NCBI GenBank assembly: GCA_030603805.1
Contig: JAUVXD010000001.1
Location: 315,518 to 379,517, forward strand
Length of the DNA stretch: 64,000 bases
Direction: 5' to 3'
Source: Acholeplasmataceae bacterium
GTDB taxonomy: Bacteria; Bacillota_I; Bacilli_A; Acholeplasmatales; Acholeplasmataceae
Shown: positions 43,298 to 51,856 of the stretch, in pieces
Position numbering within the stretch: the stretch's first letter is position 1
Layout: the number at the start of each line of letters is the position of its first letter
Translations under genes and position numbers: made by a program
The notes under the pieces: generated by a model
Database searches by the model: none
Told to the model about the DNA's origin: nothing
What the model saw: the letters and a program-made list of their open reading frames with translations, nothing else

Positions 43298-44121
43298 GAA
43301 TCACACTTCCCTTCTAATAACTTACTTATAAATTGATAACTATCTTTGATATCATCACCTGTGACACCTTCAAAAATGAGAATTGCGTCTGGTGAAGATT
43401 GTTTAATCTTTTCGATGATTTTTGGATAATCCATGAGTCCTTGTCCTAGACCAACTTGTTTTAATTTCCCATCACTTACAATAAAATCTTTTAAATGGTA
43501 TATGACGATATGTTCTTTAAGAAGATGTATAGATTCATCTAAAATATCCATATAGGATGCATAGTTTTCGTCATTTAGGAAATTAAATAAATCGATGGTG
43601 ACCTTAAGATTTGGACTTGAAACTTCGTCGATGATTTGCTTGATACGCTTTGGATTGTGTGCAACATGTGCATAAGCACCTTCGACTGCAATATAAGCCG
43701 AATTTTTTTCTGCAGTCTTAGATAAATCCTTCATTATCTCAATGACTTGATTTAAAGCTGCTTCACTATGATTTTCAGGCACATAATGCCACGGAGATCC
43801 CATAAAAGAACCAGTTTCAGTACCCACATATTTACAGTTTAATGCAAATGCGATTTCTAAATGTTTTTTGAAGGTGTCAATACCTTCGATGACAACTTTA
43901 GGATCTGGATGAACAGGATTAAAATAAGCACCTAGCATAAAAATTTTCAAATGTTTAAAACAGGACTTAACCAGGTTAAGGTCGCTATAATCAATTTTTT
44001 CAGTTAAAGCCTTCTTAAAGACGAGCTGTACACCATCAAATCCTAAATCAGAAATTTGATCTGCAAGCACTTTGCAGCTCATTTGACCGATGTCGTGTGC
44101 ACGAATCCCTAACTTAATCAT
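43294..44121 (-). CDS. Sugar phosphate isomerase/epimerase-like TIM barrel
   Basis: 275 aa, AP-endonuclease-2/xylose-isomerase-like fold. Metal-binding positions appear in [33 protein letters not shown] and [10 protein letters not shown]. It is tucked between IclR and KduI genes with overlaps on both sides, so it is likely a sugar-acid isomerase or epimerase in uronate catabolism. Exact reaction is unknown; no standard step of the pathway is obviously missing. Confidence 0.8.
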   Translation of the reverse strand: MIKLGIRAHDIGQMSCKVLADQISDLGFDGVQLVFKKALTEKIDYSDLNLVKSCFKHLKIFMLGAYFNPVHPDPKVVIEGIDTFKKHLEIAFALNCKYVGTETGSFMGSPWHYVPENHSEAALNQVIEIMKDLSKTAEKNSAYIAVEGAYAHVAHNPKRIKQIIDEVSSPNLKVTIDLFNFLNDENYASYMDILDESIHLLKEHIVIYHLKDFIVSDGKLKQVGLGQGLMDYPKIIEKIKQSSPDAILIFEGVTGDDIKDSYQFISKLLEGKCDS

Positions 44122-44824
44122 TAAAATCGCCTAAATATCCTAATTTTCTAGAGATCCGTTCAGCAATTTGAACGAACTCTTTAGCCACTTGATCTCTTTT
44201 TAAACCATCAGAAGCTAAATCAGAGGCAACAATCACACCAACCACGCGGTTTTCAAAGTTCCAAACAGGTGCTGCAAGTGTGCATATATGACTATTATTT
44301 TCTATATCTGAATAGACATAGCGATTTTTTCTCATTTGCTCAATTTCAGGTAAATCATGGTTAATGACAGCTTTATCAAAAGCTGCATAACTCTTTCCAA
44401 TCGGTCCTTGGATAAAGTCTCTAGATACTGTTCCAATTTCTTGAGGTGTCACAATTTTTGAGTTGCTGGGTTGATATTTAAACACGTAAACAATTTTATC
44501 GTTAATACGTTTGGTAATAAAGACTGTCTTTCCATGATTTTCTGCAAACTCTTTAAGTTCATACTGTGATGCTTCGATTAAATTTGAGTTTTTTGTATAG
44601 ACAGAGCCAATTGCAAACATTTTTGACCCAATCACATAGTTCTTAAGTCTGGGATCTTTATAATAAATGGCATCTGCACGGTATAGTGTTTGTAAAAAAT
44701 CATAAACGGTTGCTTTAGGAATATCCAGCATCCGATAAATTTGACCTAAGGTCAGACCTTCATCATGTTTGGCAATCAGTTCTAAAATTTGAAGAATTCG
44801 ACTCACTGAACGGTTATCTTTCAT
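44114..44824 (-). CDS. IclR-family transcriptional regulator (KdgR-like role)
   Basis: 236 aa. A winged helix at 1-65 (SVSRILQILELIAKHDEGLTLGQI, then IPKATVYDFLQTL) and an IclR effector domain (about 80-230, GPIGKSYAAFD, SDIENNSHICTLAAPVWNFENRVVGVIVA). It is embedded in the pectin operon, so it probably senses KDG or a related intermediate. KdgR of enterobacteria is IclR-type; function by analogy. Candidate binder of the ATAAACGGTGT motif. Confidence 0.88.
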   Translation of the reverse strand: MKDNRSVSRILQILELIAKHDEGLTLGQIYRMLDIPKATVYDFLQTLYRADAIYYKDPRLKNYVIGSKMFAIGSVYTKNSNLIEASQYELKEFAENHGKTVFITKRINDKIVYVFKYQPSNSKIVTPQEIGTVSRDFIQGPIGKSYAAFDKAVINHDLPEIEQMRKNRYVYSDIENNSHICTLAAPVWNFENRVVGVIVASDLASDGLKRDQVAKEFVQIAERISRKLGYLGDFND

Positions 44825-45843
44825 CGTTGTACTCTCCCTGAAGCATCGCCACCAGCTAAGGTAAGCACTTCAGCTTCTGACACCTGATTAAAATCACCAG
44901 GAATCGTATGTTTTAATGCACTCGCTGCAACAGCAAACTCAATGGCATCTTGCGGGGATTTTGTGAGCAGTCCATGAATAAGCCCACCTGAGAAGGAATC
45001 TCCGCCACCGACACGGTCAATAATCGGTTCAATGGTGTAATGTTTGGATTGATAGAAGGATGTACCATCATAAAGCAGGGCACTCCAACCATTTTTAGTT
45101 GCTGAATAAGATTCACGCAGTGTGGTTGCCACCATCTTAAATCCAAAAGCTTCTTTCATTTCCTTAAATATTTCCTTATAGGAATCAATTTCAAGTTTAC
45201 CTGATGAAACATCGGTATGTTTAGGCTTAAATCCTAAAACTAGTTCTGCATCTTCTTCATTACCGATACAAACATCGACATATTGCATCAGGTCTTTCAT
45301 GACGGCTTGTGCCTCTTGTGGTGTCCAAAGTTTCTTACGATAATTTAAGTCAACAGAGACGGTTGCGCCTGCTTTCTTTGCTGCAATGCATGCTAATTTC
45401 GTAAGTTCTGCTGCTTTTTTACTAATCGCTGGTGTAATCCCTGACCAATGAAACCACTTGGCATCCTTGAAGATTGCATCAAAATCGAAATCTTTAGGAT
45501 CTGCAAGTGCAATCGATGAGCCTGCACGGTCATAAATCACTTTGGATGGACGCATGGAAGCCCCTGTTTCTAAGTAATAGATGCCAACACGTTCTCCACC
45601 TCTTGCAATATAATCTGGTCTCACCTGATATCTAGTCAGTGCGTTGACTGCAGCTTGCCCGATTTCATGTTTAGGAAGCTTTGTGACAAAATATGCTTCA
45701 TGTCCAAAATTGGCAAGACTCACTGCCACATTGGCTTCACCACCACCATAGACGACATCGAAACTATCTGATTGAACAAATCTTGTAAATCCTGGTGTTG
45801 ATAGACGAAGCATAATTTCGCCGAGTGTAACTACTTTTGCCAT
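44821..45843 (-). CDS. kdgK: 2-keto-3-deoxygluconate kinase
   Basis: 340 aa from the ATG at 45843 (GGAG 9 bases upstream). PfkB family: GGGEANVAVSLANFG, SVDLNYRKKLW and the catalytic DRVGGGDSFSGGLIHGLL. In this operon it phosphorylates KDG to KDPG. Overlaps the IclR gene by 4 bases. Confidence 0.92.
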   Translation of the reverse strand: MAKVVTLGEIMLRLSTPGFTRFVQSDSFDVVYGGGEANVAVSLANFGHEAYFVTKLPKHEIGQAAVNALTRYQVRPDYIARGGERVGIYYLETGASMRPSKVIYDRAGSSIALADPKDFDFDAIFKDAKWFHWSGITPAISKKAAELTKLACIAAKKAGATVSVDLNYRKKLWTPQEAQAVMKDLMQYVDVCIGNEEDAELVLGFKPKHTDVSSGKLEIDSYKEIFKEMKEAFGFKMVATTLRESYSATKNGWSALLYDGTSFYQSKHYTIEPIIDRVGGGDSFSGGLIHGLLTKSPQDAIEFAVAASALKHTIPGDFNQVSEAEVLTLAGGDASGRVQR

Positions 45844-45861
45844 AATGACCACTCCTTTAGG

Positions 45862-46320
45862 TTATAATTTGATTTTAAAAACTGCTTTTTCAACAGTCGT
45901 ATGACGTTCTTTTTCTAATTTGGGCATATGCAAGTCTTCTGGAAAGACAATTGCAAACATGCCTTCTGTTAAGATGACCTTGGTGAAGTCATCGATTTTA
46001 TATTTTTCGATATCCTTTTCTATTTGATAAGGATCAGTGACTTTTATCCCTTGTTCACCTTTGGGATAATAGCCAAAATATTCAACACCTTTTAAAACAA
46101 TTTGGAGATCAAGATATCTTAAGTGCCCTTCAAAAAAACACTCAGAAAGGGGTCTTGCTTGATAAGTTTCTCTTAAAATAAAGATATCACTACCTTTGAT
46201 TTCTGTTTTTCCTTGAGGCAGTTTCATTAAATCATGGTGTTCTAAATAATCGATTGCATCTTTAAGATTCGGATGAAGATTGTTGTAAAATCTAAGATCC
46301 TTTACTTGACCAATAATCAT
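45862..46320 (-). CDS. YhcH/YjgK/YiaL family protein (DUF386)
   Basis: 152 aa from the ATG at 46320, the typical MII start of the family. Cupin-like fold: SECFFEGHLRYLDLQIVLKGVE and the FAIVFPEDLHMPKL block contain the conserved His, Glu and Asp. Members are linked to sugar-acid and sialic acid loci as possible anomerases (EbgC, NanQ). It lies between eda and kdgK, supporting a role in uronate or keto-sugar anomer handling; unproven. Confidence 0.9.
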   Translation of the reverse strand: MIIGQVKDLRFYNNLHPNLKDAIDYLEHHDLMKLPQGKTEIKGSDIFILRETYQARPLSECFFEGHLRYLDLQIVLKGVEYFGYYPKGEQGIKVTDPYQIEKDIEKYKIDDFTKVILTEGMFAIVFPEDLHMPKLEKERHTTVEKAVFKIKL

Positions 46321-46321
46321 C

Positions 46322-46963
46322 TTACTTTCTAGCCTCTTTAACTTGATTAACAAATGCTTTTGCTAGTTTTGAAACACCTTCATAATCCCCTTTTTTCGCA
46401 GGACCAGTCAGTTCACTACCGACACCAACAGCAACCACGCCTGCAGCAATCCATTCATGGACATTATCAAGTGAGACACCACCTGTTGGCATAATATTTG
46501 CCTGAGGTAGTGGACCTTTAACAGCTTTCACATAAGTTGGACCAAAAGCACTGCCTGGAAATAGCTTAATGATATCAGCACCAGCTTCCATTGCTTGAAT
46601 CATTTCAGTGATGGTTAAGCATCCTGGCATATAAGGAATTTGATATCTGTTGCATAATTTTGCAGTTTCTAAATCAAAACCTGGAGAAACGATATATTTT
46701 GCTCCTGCTAAAATAGCGATTCTCGCAGTTTGTGAATCAATGACTGTGCCAGCACCAACAATCAATTCTTGATCATTAAAAGCTTGAGCCAATCCTTTAA
46801 TCACTTCATCTGCATGAGGTACTGTAAAGGTTACTTCAACAGCAGGTAGACCGCCTTGGATACATGCTTTAGAAATCAAAATGGCTTGTTCAGCTGATTC
46901 TGCTCTGACGACAGCAACCACACCAACATCCGTGATACGTTTCATTATTTCATGTTTATACAT
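46322..46963 (-). CDS. eda: KDPG/KHG aldolase
   Basis: 213 aa from the ATG at 46963 (GAGGG upstream). Class I aldolase: VVAVVRAESAEQA with the Glu, GAGTVIDSQTA, YIVSPGFD and DIIKLFPGSAFGPTYVKAV containing the Schiff-base Lys. Cleaves KDPG to pyruvate and glyceraldehyde 3-phosphate. First gene of the eda-yhcH-kdgK-iclR-TIM barrel-kduI-kduD operon, with its own promoter. Confidence 0.95.
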   Translation of the reverse strand: MYKHEIMKRITDVGVVAVVRAESAEQAILISKACIQGGLPAVEVTFTVPHADEVIKGLAQAFNDQELIVGAGTVIDSQTARIAILAGAKYIVSPGFDLETAKLCNRYQIPYMPGCLTITEMIQAMEAGADIIKLFPGSAFGPTYVKAVKGPLPQANIMPTGGVSLDNVHEWIAAGVVAVGVGSELTGPAKKGDYEGVSKLAKAFVNQVKEARK

Positions 46964-46981
46964 CAATAATCCCTCTCTTTT

Positions 46982-46999
46982 AATAAACGGTGTTTAAAA
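46982..46999. promoter_or_regulatory. Putative operator (ATAAACGGTGT motif) in the eda leader
   Basis: TAAACGGTGTTTA (46984-46996) is a 5-bp perfect inverted repeat with a 3-base centre, located between the eda promoter and start codon. The core ATAAACGGTGT recurs at 62291-62302 and 62402-62413, and with one change at 63887-63900. Confidence 0.65.
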
Positions 47000-47033
47000 T
47001 CTTGTGTATTTGTTTATTGGAGCATACACTCAT

Positions 47034-47063
47034 ATTATATGATGGACGCCCCAATGATTTCAA
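47034..47063 (-). promoter_or_regulatory. Promoter of the eda-kduD operon
   Basis: Minus strand TTGAAA (47058-47063), 18-base spacer, TATAAT (47034-47039). It sits between the GH28 gene and eda, with the putative operator about 40 bases downstream. Confidence 0.65.
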
Positions 47064-47070
47064 TGAATGT

Positions 47071-48615
47071 TTAATTTTCTTCCTTAAATTCTAAGACATG
47101 TTCTAAAATCAGCGGTTTTCCAAGTGGATTTTCCAATTTGACGTGCTTCAAAGTCACTTTGTTGACGTATCTAAATTGCAATCCTTCACCAGACATGGGA
47201 TCTAAAAAGCTCATCATTGCAGGAATACCTTTTTGAGGATTTTTTGCATAATTGAAAACGACATTTTCAAGTTCAATCGACTGAATTGGTTGTTCTGGAA
47301 GCCCGTAAAAGAACCCTGCTGCAACATGCACATTGTTACAAACAATATCTTTAAACTTAAAAGATCCTAAGTAAGGTGTTCTTTGATCGATGGGGTATTT
47401 TTCTTTTGACCAAACATACTCGGTCTTTCCATCATCATCACAGTAATAATACATATTCATCACTAGAGGGGTGAGCACATCTTCCATATAAATATTTTCG
47501 AAGGTGATGCCATCAATGATCGCAGATTCCCCACGGCCACGTCTCGTCTTAATTCTAAGCCCTCTATCTGTTTGTTTAAAGTAGCATTGAGATACAGATA
47601 AATCTTTAATGCCACCACTCATTTCACTGCCTAAGACAACGGCACCGTGTCCGTATGCCATTATACAATTTCTAACCGTCATACGAGAGGTTGGACGTCG
47701 ATAAGTCATACCCATCTCATATTTACCTGATTTAATCGCGATACAATCATCGCCTACTGAAAAATCAACACCAATGACATTCACAACATCGCATGATTCT
47801 GGGTCACAGCCATCTGTGTTGGGTGAATCTTTAGGACTAATCAATTTTAAATCAATAAAATCAATATGGTCAGAAAAATATGGATGAAGGTTCCATGATG
47901 GTGTATTGGTAATGGTTATACCTTGTAATCCAATCGATGAGCAATTCGATAAGAACACACCTTTAGGGCGCCAAGCGCCACCTCGTTGAACCTTATGATT
48001 GACCCACCAATCAGAATTTTGAGCATTTTCATCAATGATACCTTCACCAATGATTTTTGCATGTAGGACTTCTATGCCTGTAATGGTTGATGCAAACGTA
48101 GGTGCAGGAACACCTTCCCAACTTGAAAGCTCTAACATAGACCCATCATGTCGTTTTACCCTTGCAGGAAGTATGGGGTATTGATTTCGATCGATATGTC
48201 CTAAAAGGGTTGCATCTTTAACAAGTTCTATAGTTGTATAACTTTTTAAAAACAGAGGTTTTACATAGTAAATACCTTTGGGAATATGAATCAATCCATC
48301 CTTAGGACAAGCTAAAATGGCACTTTGGATCGCCATCGTATCATCAGTGATACCGTCACCTTTCGCACCAAAATCTAAGACGTTTAGATAGACAGATTCA
48401 AACTCTGTTTCCACCTTTAAGGTAAAGTCATTTACCTTGATTTCATAACAAGTTTTTGGTAAAAGTCCATAAAGTGAAAATACATTTTTTGTATGTTGTT
48501 TAAGCACAAGGGCCCCATTTACGTAAACATCAAAGGGTTCTTTAGCATAATAGATATCTTGATTGATCAGTTCAAGTGTTAAACTTCTAGATGATTTAAA
48601 AACCACATGAAACAT
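47071..48615 (-). CDS. Glycoside hydrolase family 28 (exo-polygalacturonase-like), cytoplasmic
   Basis: 514 aa. An N-terminal beta-rich domain (about 1-75) precedes the right-handed beta helix. All GH28 catalytic blocks are present: NTDGCDPESC, GDDCIAIKSG, GHGAVVLGSEMSGG and RGLRIKTRRGRG. There is no signal peptide, so it acts in the cytoplasm on imported oligogalacturonides; intracellular GH28 proteins of this size are usually exo-acting. Its start is 3 bases from the stop of the last membrane gene, so it ends the transporter operon. Confidence 0.93.
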   Translation of the reverse strand: MFHVVFKSSRSLTLELINQDIYYAKEPFDVYVNGALVLKQHTKNVFSLYGLLPKTCYEIKVNDFTLKVETEFESVYLNVLDFGAKGDGITDDTMAIQSAILACPKDGLIHIPKGIYYVKPLFLKSYTTIELVKDATLLGHIDRNQYPILPARVKRHDGSMLELSSWEGVPAPTFASTITGIEVLHAKIIGEGIIDENAQNSDWWVNHKVQRGGAWRPKGVFLSNCSSIGLQGITITNTPSWNLHPYFSDHIDFIDLKLISPKDSPNTDGCDPESCDVVNVIGVDFSVGDDCIAIKSGKYEMGMTYRRPTSRMTVRNCIMAYGHGAVVLGSEMSGGIKDLSVSQCYFKQTDRGLRIKTRRGRGESAIIDGITFENIYMEDVLTPLVMNMYYYCDDDGKTEYVWSKEKYPIDQRTPYLGSFKFKDIVCNNVHVAAGFFYGLPEQPIQSIELENVVFNYAKNPQKGIPAMMSFLDPMSGEGLQFRYVNKVTLKHVKLENPLGKPLILEHVLEFKEEN

Positions 48616-48618
48616 CGA

Positions 48619-49170
48619 TTAATCCTCCTTGTTCTTCTTGATTTTCTTGATTACAAAGTTCTTTGCTAATAAATAAATATAGTCAATTAAGACATAAACT
48701 AATCCAAAAGTTATGGGATCAATCCCCACATTTTCAAAGCCAAAGAAAATCATGCCAATCGATGGAATCCCAATCGAAAGTAACAGTTCAATCAATTGAT
48801 ATGAAACTAAAATCATTAAAAAGACATAACCCATGGTTAAAAGTAAACTGATCATCGATTTTTTTTGCAAATGATGCGGTAGATAACTTAAGGTTGGAAA
48901 TTTGTCGTTATCCATCCAAACAATGACTTTATTAACCACAAATTCAACACCTAATACTAAGATCAAATACATGGCAACCAATAAATCAAATGGGTCTCTT
49001 TGAAAGGCTGTAAATGTTAAAAAGAATGCTGCACCTGAAATCCAAAATTTCAAAAACCCGATTTTAACCCCGGGTTTGATGTGATTGAGCTTATCAATGC
49101 TATATGGATTGAGTGGTTGTTCGGGTTTTCTTTTTTTAGTCTTCAATTTTGATATACTTCCAATCGACAT
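48619..49170 (-). CDS. Uncharacterised membrane protein of the pectin transporter operon (fifth)
   Basis: 183 aa if it begins at the ATG at 49170; a TTG at 49146 with GGAAG upstream would give 175 aa and less overlap with the preceding gene. Four to five helices, the soluble N-terminal part KLKTKKRKPEQPLNPYS, and a Lys-rich tail (KKIKKNKED). No family recognised. Lies between another small membrane gene and GH28 in the same operon, so it is likely a transporter or cell-surface accessory. Confidence 0.7.
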   Translation of the reverse strand: MSIGSISKLKTKKRKPEQPLNPYSIDKLNHIKPGVKIGFLKFWISGAAFFLTFTAFQRDPFDLLVAMYLILVLGVEFVVNKVIVWMDNDKFPTLSYLPHHLQKKSMISLLLTMGYVFLMILVSYQLIELLLSIGIPSIGMIFFGFENVGIDPITFGLVYVLIDYIYLLAKNFVIKKIKKNKED

Positions 49171-49627
49171 AGAACCATGCAAAGATGGTTGCAATAAAAT
49201 AAAATATAGCACCAGTCATCATGACATTCATCGAGAAATAGCCAAATGATGGAATTACAAAATTATCGGTTCGAATCAAAACTTCTGTATGAAATACATT
49301 CACATAAAGATAAACAAGAAGGATTTGAACAGCATTTAAGATGGTGAACATGAACAATCCTATGGGTGATCTCTTTTTAGCAAATGACATACTATTGGCG
49401 AGTTGTACCAGTGCAATCATATAAATGGCAAATAAATAGAACCCTACCACACGATTTGTGAGGACATTAATCGCTGAAATATGAGACTTAAAGTCCACAC
49501 CACCAGTTCTAAAATCTAAGAACAACGTGAAAATCAACGTTCCAATCACCGTAAAAATAACTGGAATTTGGTACTTATTATAATTGTACCATCTGATGTA
49601 CCATTTTTCTCTTTTGATTTCAGTCAT
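49136..49627 (-). CDS. Uncharacterised membrane protein of the pectin transporter operon (fourth)
   Basis: 163 aa from the ATG at 49627, which overlaps the ATPase stop (ATGACTGA) and has CGGAAG upstream. Four hydrophobic segments at about 22-40, 62-80, 90-112 and 130-152, with aromatic-rich N-terminal EKWYIRWYNYNKYQ. No family recognised. Translationally coupled to the ATPase, which argues for a function with the transporter. Confidence 0.72.
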   Translation of the reverse strand: MTEIKREKWYIRWYNYNKYQIPVIFTVIGTLIFTLFLDFRTGGVDFKSHISAINVLTNRVVGFYLFAIYMIALVQLANSMSFAKKRSPIGLFMFTILNAVQILLVYLYVNVFHTEVLIRTDNFVIPSFGYFSMNVMMTGAIFYFIATIFAWFYVDWKYIKIED

Positions 49628-50723
49628 AGATCGACACTTCCGTTTCTTTGTCAAAATAATAGAGATGTTCAACATCAAAACTAAACACAGCCTCATCACC
49701 TGGATGAAGAATTTCACGTGCATTGATTTTTGAAATCACATTCTTCTTTCCAATATTAAAATGAACGAGTGCATCAGATCCTAAAAGTTCATAAAGTTGA
49801 ATGGTTGTTGGAAACTCCTGCTTGGTTGCACCTTTAAATGGCTTTGCAATGCGAATGTTTTCAGGTCTAACACCTAAGACAATTTCTTTACCAAAATATC
49901 CTTTTTGTTTTAAAGCCTTAAATATTTCGGTATGAGATATATCGACTTTAAGCGCATTAATGATTACATAACCATCTAAGTCAATCTTTGCATCAAAGAA
50001 ATTCATTGGTGGTGTTCCAATAAAGTTTGCGACAAATAAATTATTAGGTTTTGCATAAAGTTCTTCTGGTGTTGCAATTTGTTGAACGTATCCATCTTTC
50101 ATCACGACAATACGATCTGCTAAAGTTAAAGCTTCAATTTGGTCATGGGTCACATAAATCATCGTGACACCGAGTCTATGATGTAATTCCTTTAATTCTT
50201 TTCTCATTTGACCACGTAGTTTTGCATCCAAGTTTGATAGAGGCTCATCAAGTAAAAATACTTTAGGGTCACGTACAATGGCACGACCTAAAGCGACCCT
50301 TTGTCTTTGTCCACCTGAAAGTTCTTTTGGTCTACGATTTAAATAAGGTGTGAGTCCTAAAATACCTGATGCCCACATCACGCGTTCATGAATCACATCA
50401 GAATCTTCTTTTCTTAAAGTCAATGAAAATGCCATATTATGATAGACCGTCATATGTGCATAGAGTGCATAGTTTTGAAAAACCATGGCAATATCACGAT
50501 CCTTAGGCGCCATATCATTAATCACTTGATCATCAATTTTAAGTGTACCCGATGATATTTCTTCTAGTCCTGCAATCATTCTTAAGGTTGTAGATTTACC
50601 ACAGCCAGAAGGTCCTACAAAAACAATGAATTCTCCATCTTCTATATCAATATTAAAATCAAAAACTGCTTGAACACCATTAGGATAGATTTTATTGATC
50701 TTGTTTAACGACATCGTTGCCAT
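49620..50723 (-). CDS. ugpC: Sugar ABC transporter ATPase (UgpC/MsmX type)
   Basis: 367 aa from the ATG at 50723 (AGGTGA upstream). Walker A GPSGCGKST, Q-loop MVFQNYAL, signature ELSGGQRQRVALGRAI, Walker B VFLLDEPLSNLD and His-switch IYVTHDQ. A C-terminal TOBE/MalK regulatory domain (about 240-367) is typical of the UgpC/MsmX group, which often energises several sugar transporters. Located with permease and binding-protein genes, so it probably drives this importer. Confidence 0.95.
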   Translation of the reverse strand: MATMSLNKINKIYPNGVQAVFDFNIDIEDGEFIVFVGPSGCGKSTTLRMIAGLEEISSGTLKIDDQVINDMAPKDRDIAMVFQNYALYAHMTVYHNMAFSLTLRKEDSDVIHERVMWASGILGLTPYLNRRPKELSGGQRQRVALGRAIVRDPKVFLLDEPLSNLDAKLRGQMRKELKELHHRLGVTMIYVTHDQIEALTLADRIVVMKDGYVQQIATPEELYAKPNNLFVANFIGTPPMNFFDAKIDLDGYVIINALKVDISHTEIFKALKQKGYFGKEIVLGVRPENIRIAKPFKGATKQEFPTTIQLYELLGSDALVHFNIGKKNVISKINAREILHPGDEAVFSFDVEHLYYFDKETEVSIYD

Positions 50724-50724
50724 C

Positions 50725-51159
50725 TTACTCACCTATCTCTCTTAAATGTTTTTGAAGCAAACCTTGTTTTTTTAAAGTAATGAGTGCACCTAAAACAAGA
50801 CAAACGGCCGTTGATACCAACATGAAAACAATGCCTGTAAATTGCCAACCTGATAATTGCCCTTTGGCAACAAGTTGTGTGGGAACTAAAAATATACGGA
50901 GTATATGTATCCCTGCAATGACAAGCGTAATTAACGCCCAGTCTCTTGAGTAAACCTTACAACGCTCAGCAGCAAGAAACGTCACAAGCATTAAAACAAT
51001 GTTGAGCAATATCTCAACAGCTGTACCAAAATTAGGAACAACTGTGGTTGGTGTAATGATGGAAAAGAGTGCTGCAATCGATATGGCCAAACCTAAGAGA
51101 ATGAAACTATAGCCACTTTTATTTGGCTGATAGCGCATTTTATCTGCTTTAACGTTCAT
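50725..51159 (-). CDS. Uncharacterised membrane protein of the pectin transporter operon (third)
   Basis: 144 aa from the ATG at 51159 (GGTG 8 bases upstream; an ATG at 51165 is also possible). Four helices (about 12-34, 44-58, 66-84, 101-123 of the protein), a basic N-terminus and a C-terminal charged tail (LKKQGLLQKHLREIGE). No family recognised. One base separates it from the ATPase start and it overlaps the preceding gene. Confidence 0.72.
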   Translation of the reverse strand: MNVKADKMRYQPNKSGYSFILLGLAISIAALFSIITPTTVVPNFGTAVEILLNIVLMLVTFLAAERCKVYSRDWALITLVIAGIHILRIFLVPTQLVAKGQLSGWQFTGIVFMLVSTAVCLVLGALITLKKQGLLQKHLREIGE

Positions 51160-51766
51160 TTGCATTCACCAACTTTTCGATCAGTTTAGCTCTTTCATGT
51201 TGAGCTTTCACCTTATAAATTAAAAACCAAATGACTAACAATCCTGAAATAATCATAAATATACTCAAGATATTTCCAAGTTCAAAGATTTGATAACTTT
51301 TTTGTCCAGCACCATGTACTGTGTATAAATATGCTGGAACTTCTTCTTCACTAATGTTTGCATACATCGGTCTTAAGACTGAATTATAGTAAAGGTTAAT
51401 GACTGATGATACCAAAATCAAGATGGATGATAATATACTTAAAACAATATTACTGAAATAGTACTTTTTTCTCGACATCGATCCAAATCCCATATTCAAA
51501 AGTACGACAATGACTAAAATGAACCCGAGTTGAGACATCAAACGATTGGCTGTTTGAGAGGCTCTATAAAATCTTGCACCTCTAGTTTCACTAACAATCA
51601 GTGCCCAATTGGTTGAATACCCTAAGGTATAGACGAAATAAAGACTTGCAGCCACAAGTAAGAACACAAACACTAAAACTTGCTTGTTTTTAATCATCCA
51701 AGCAAATGTTTGTCTAAGTCCTTGACCTAAAGAAAGCAATATTCTTTTAAATATATGTTTATCCAT
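51149..51766 (-). CDS. Uncharacterised membrane protein of the pectin transporter operon (second)
   Basis: 205 aa from the ATG at 51766; earlier in-frame starts would run into the hairpin after the binding-protein gene. Four helices (about 25-42, 72-90, 100-120, 160-180), a basic first 25 residues, and an external-loop-like stretch (NSVLRPMYANISEEEVPAYLY) between helices 3 and 4. No family recognised. Follows the binding protein, precedes another small membrane gene. Confidence 0.7.
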   Translation of the reverse strand: MDKHIFKRILLSLGQGLRQTFAWMIKNKQVLVFVFLLVAASLYFVYTLGYSTNWALIVSETRGARFYRASQTANRLMSQLGFILVIVVLLNMGFGSMSRKKYYFSNIVLSILSSILILVSSVINLYYNSVLRPMYANISEEEVPAYLYTVHGAGQKSYQIFELGNILSIFMIISGLLVIWFLIYKVKAQHERAKLIEKLVNANER

Positions 51767-51807
51767 AACATTCACATCTCTTTTCTTAAAAAGTATCAGC
51801 ATGAGCC

Positions 51808-51829
51808 CCGGGAGGAAAAACCCTCCCGG
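51808..51829 (-). other. GC-rich stem-loop just after the binding-protein gene
   Basis: Perfect 8-bp stem CCGGGAGG/CCTCCCGG with a 6-base AAAAAC (plus-strand) loop, 27 bases after the binding-protein stop. No U tract follows at once on the minus strand, so it fits a transcript-stabilising or partial-termination hairpin as seen between malE and malF-type genes. Striking in an AT-rich genome. Confidence 0.7.
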
Positions 51830-51856
51830 AATTCTGCTTTTCATCATAATTTAGGT

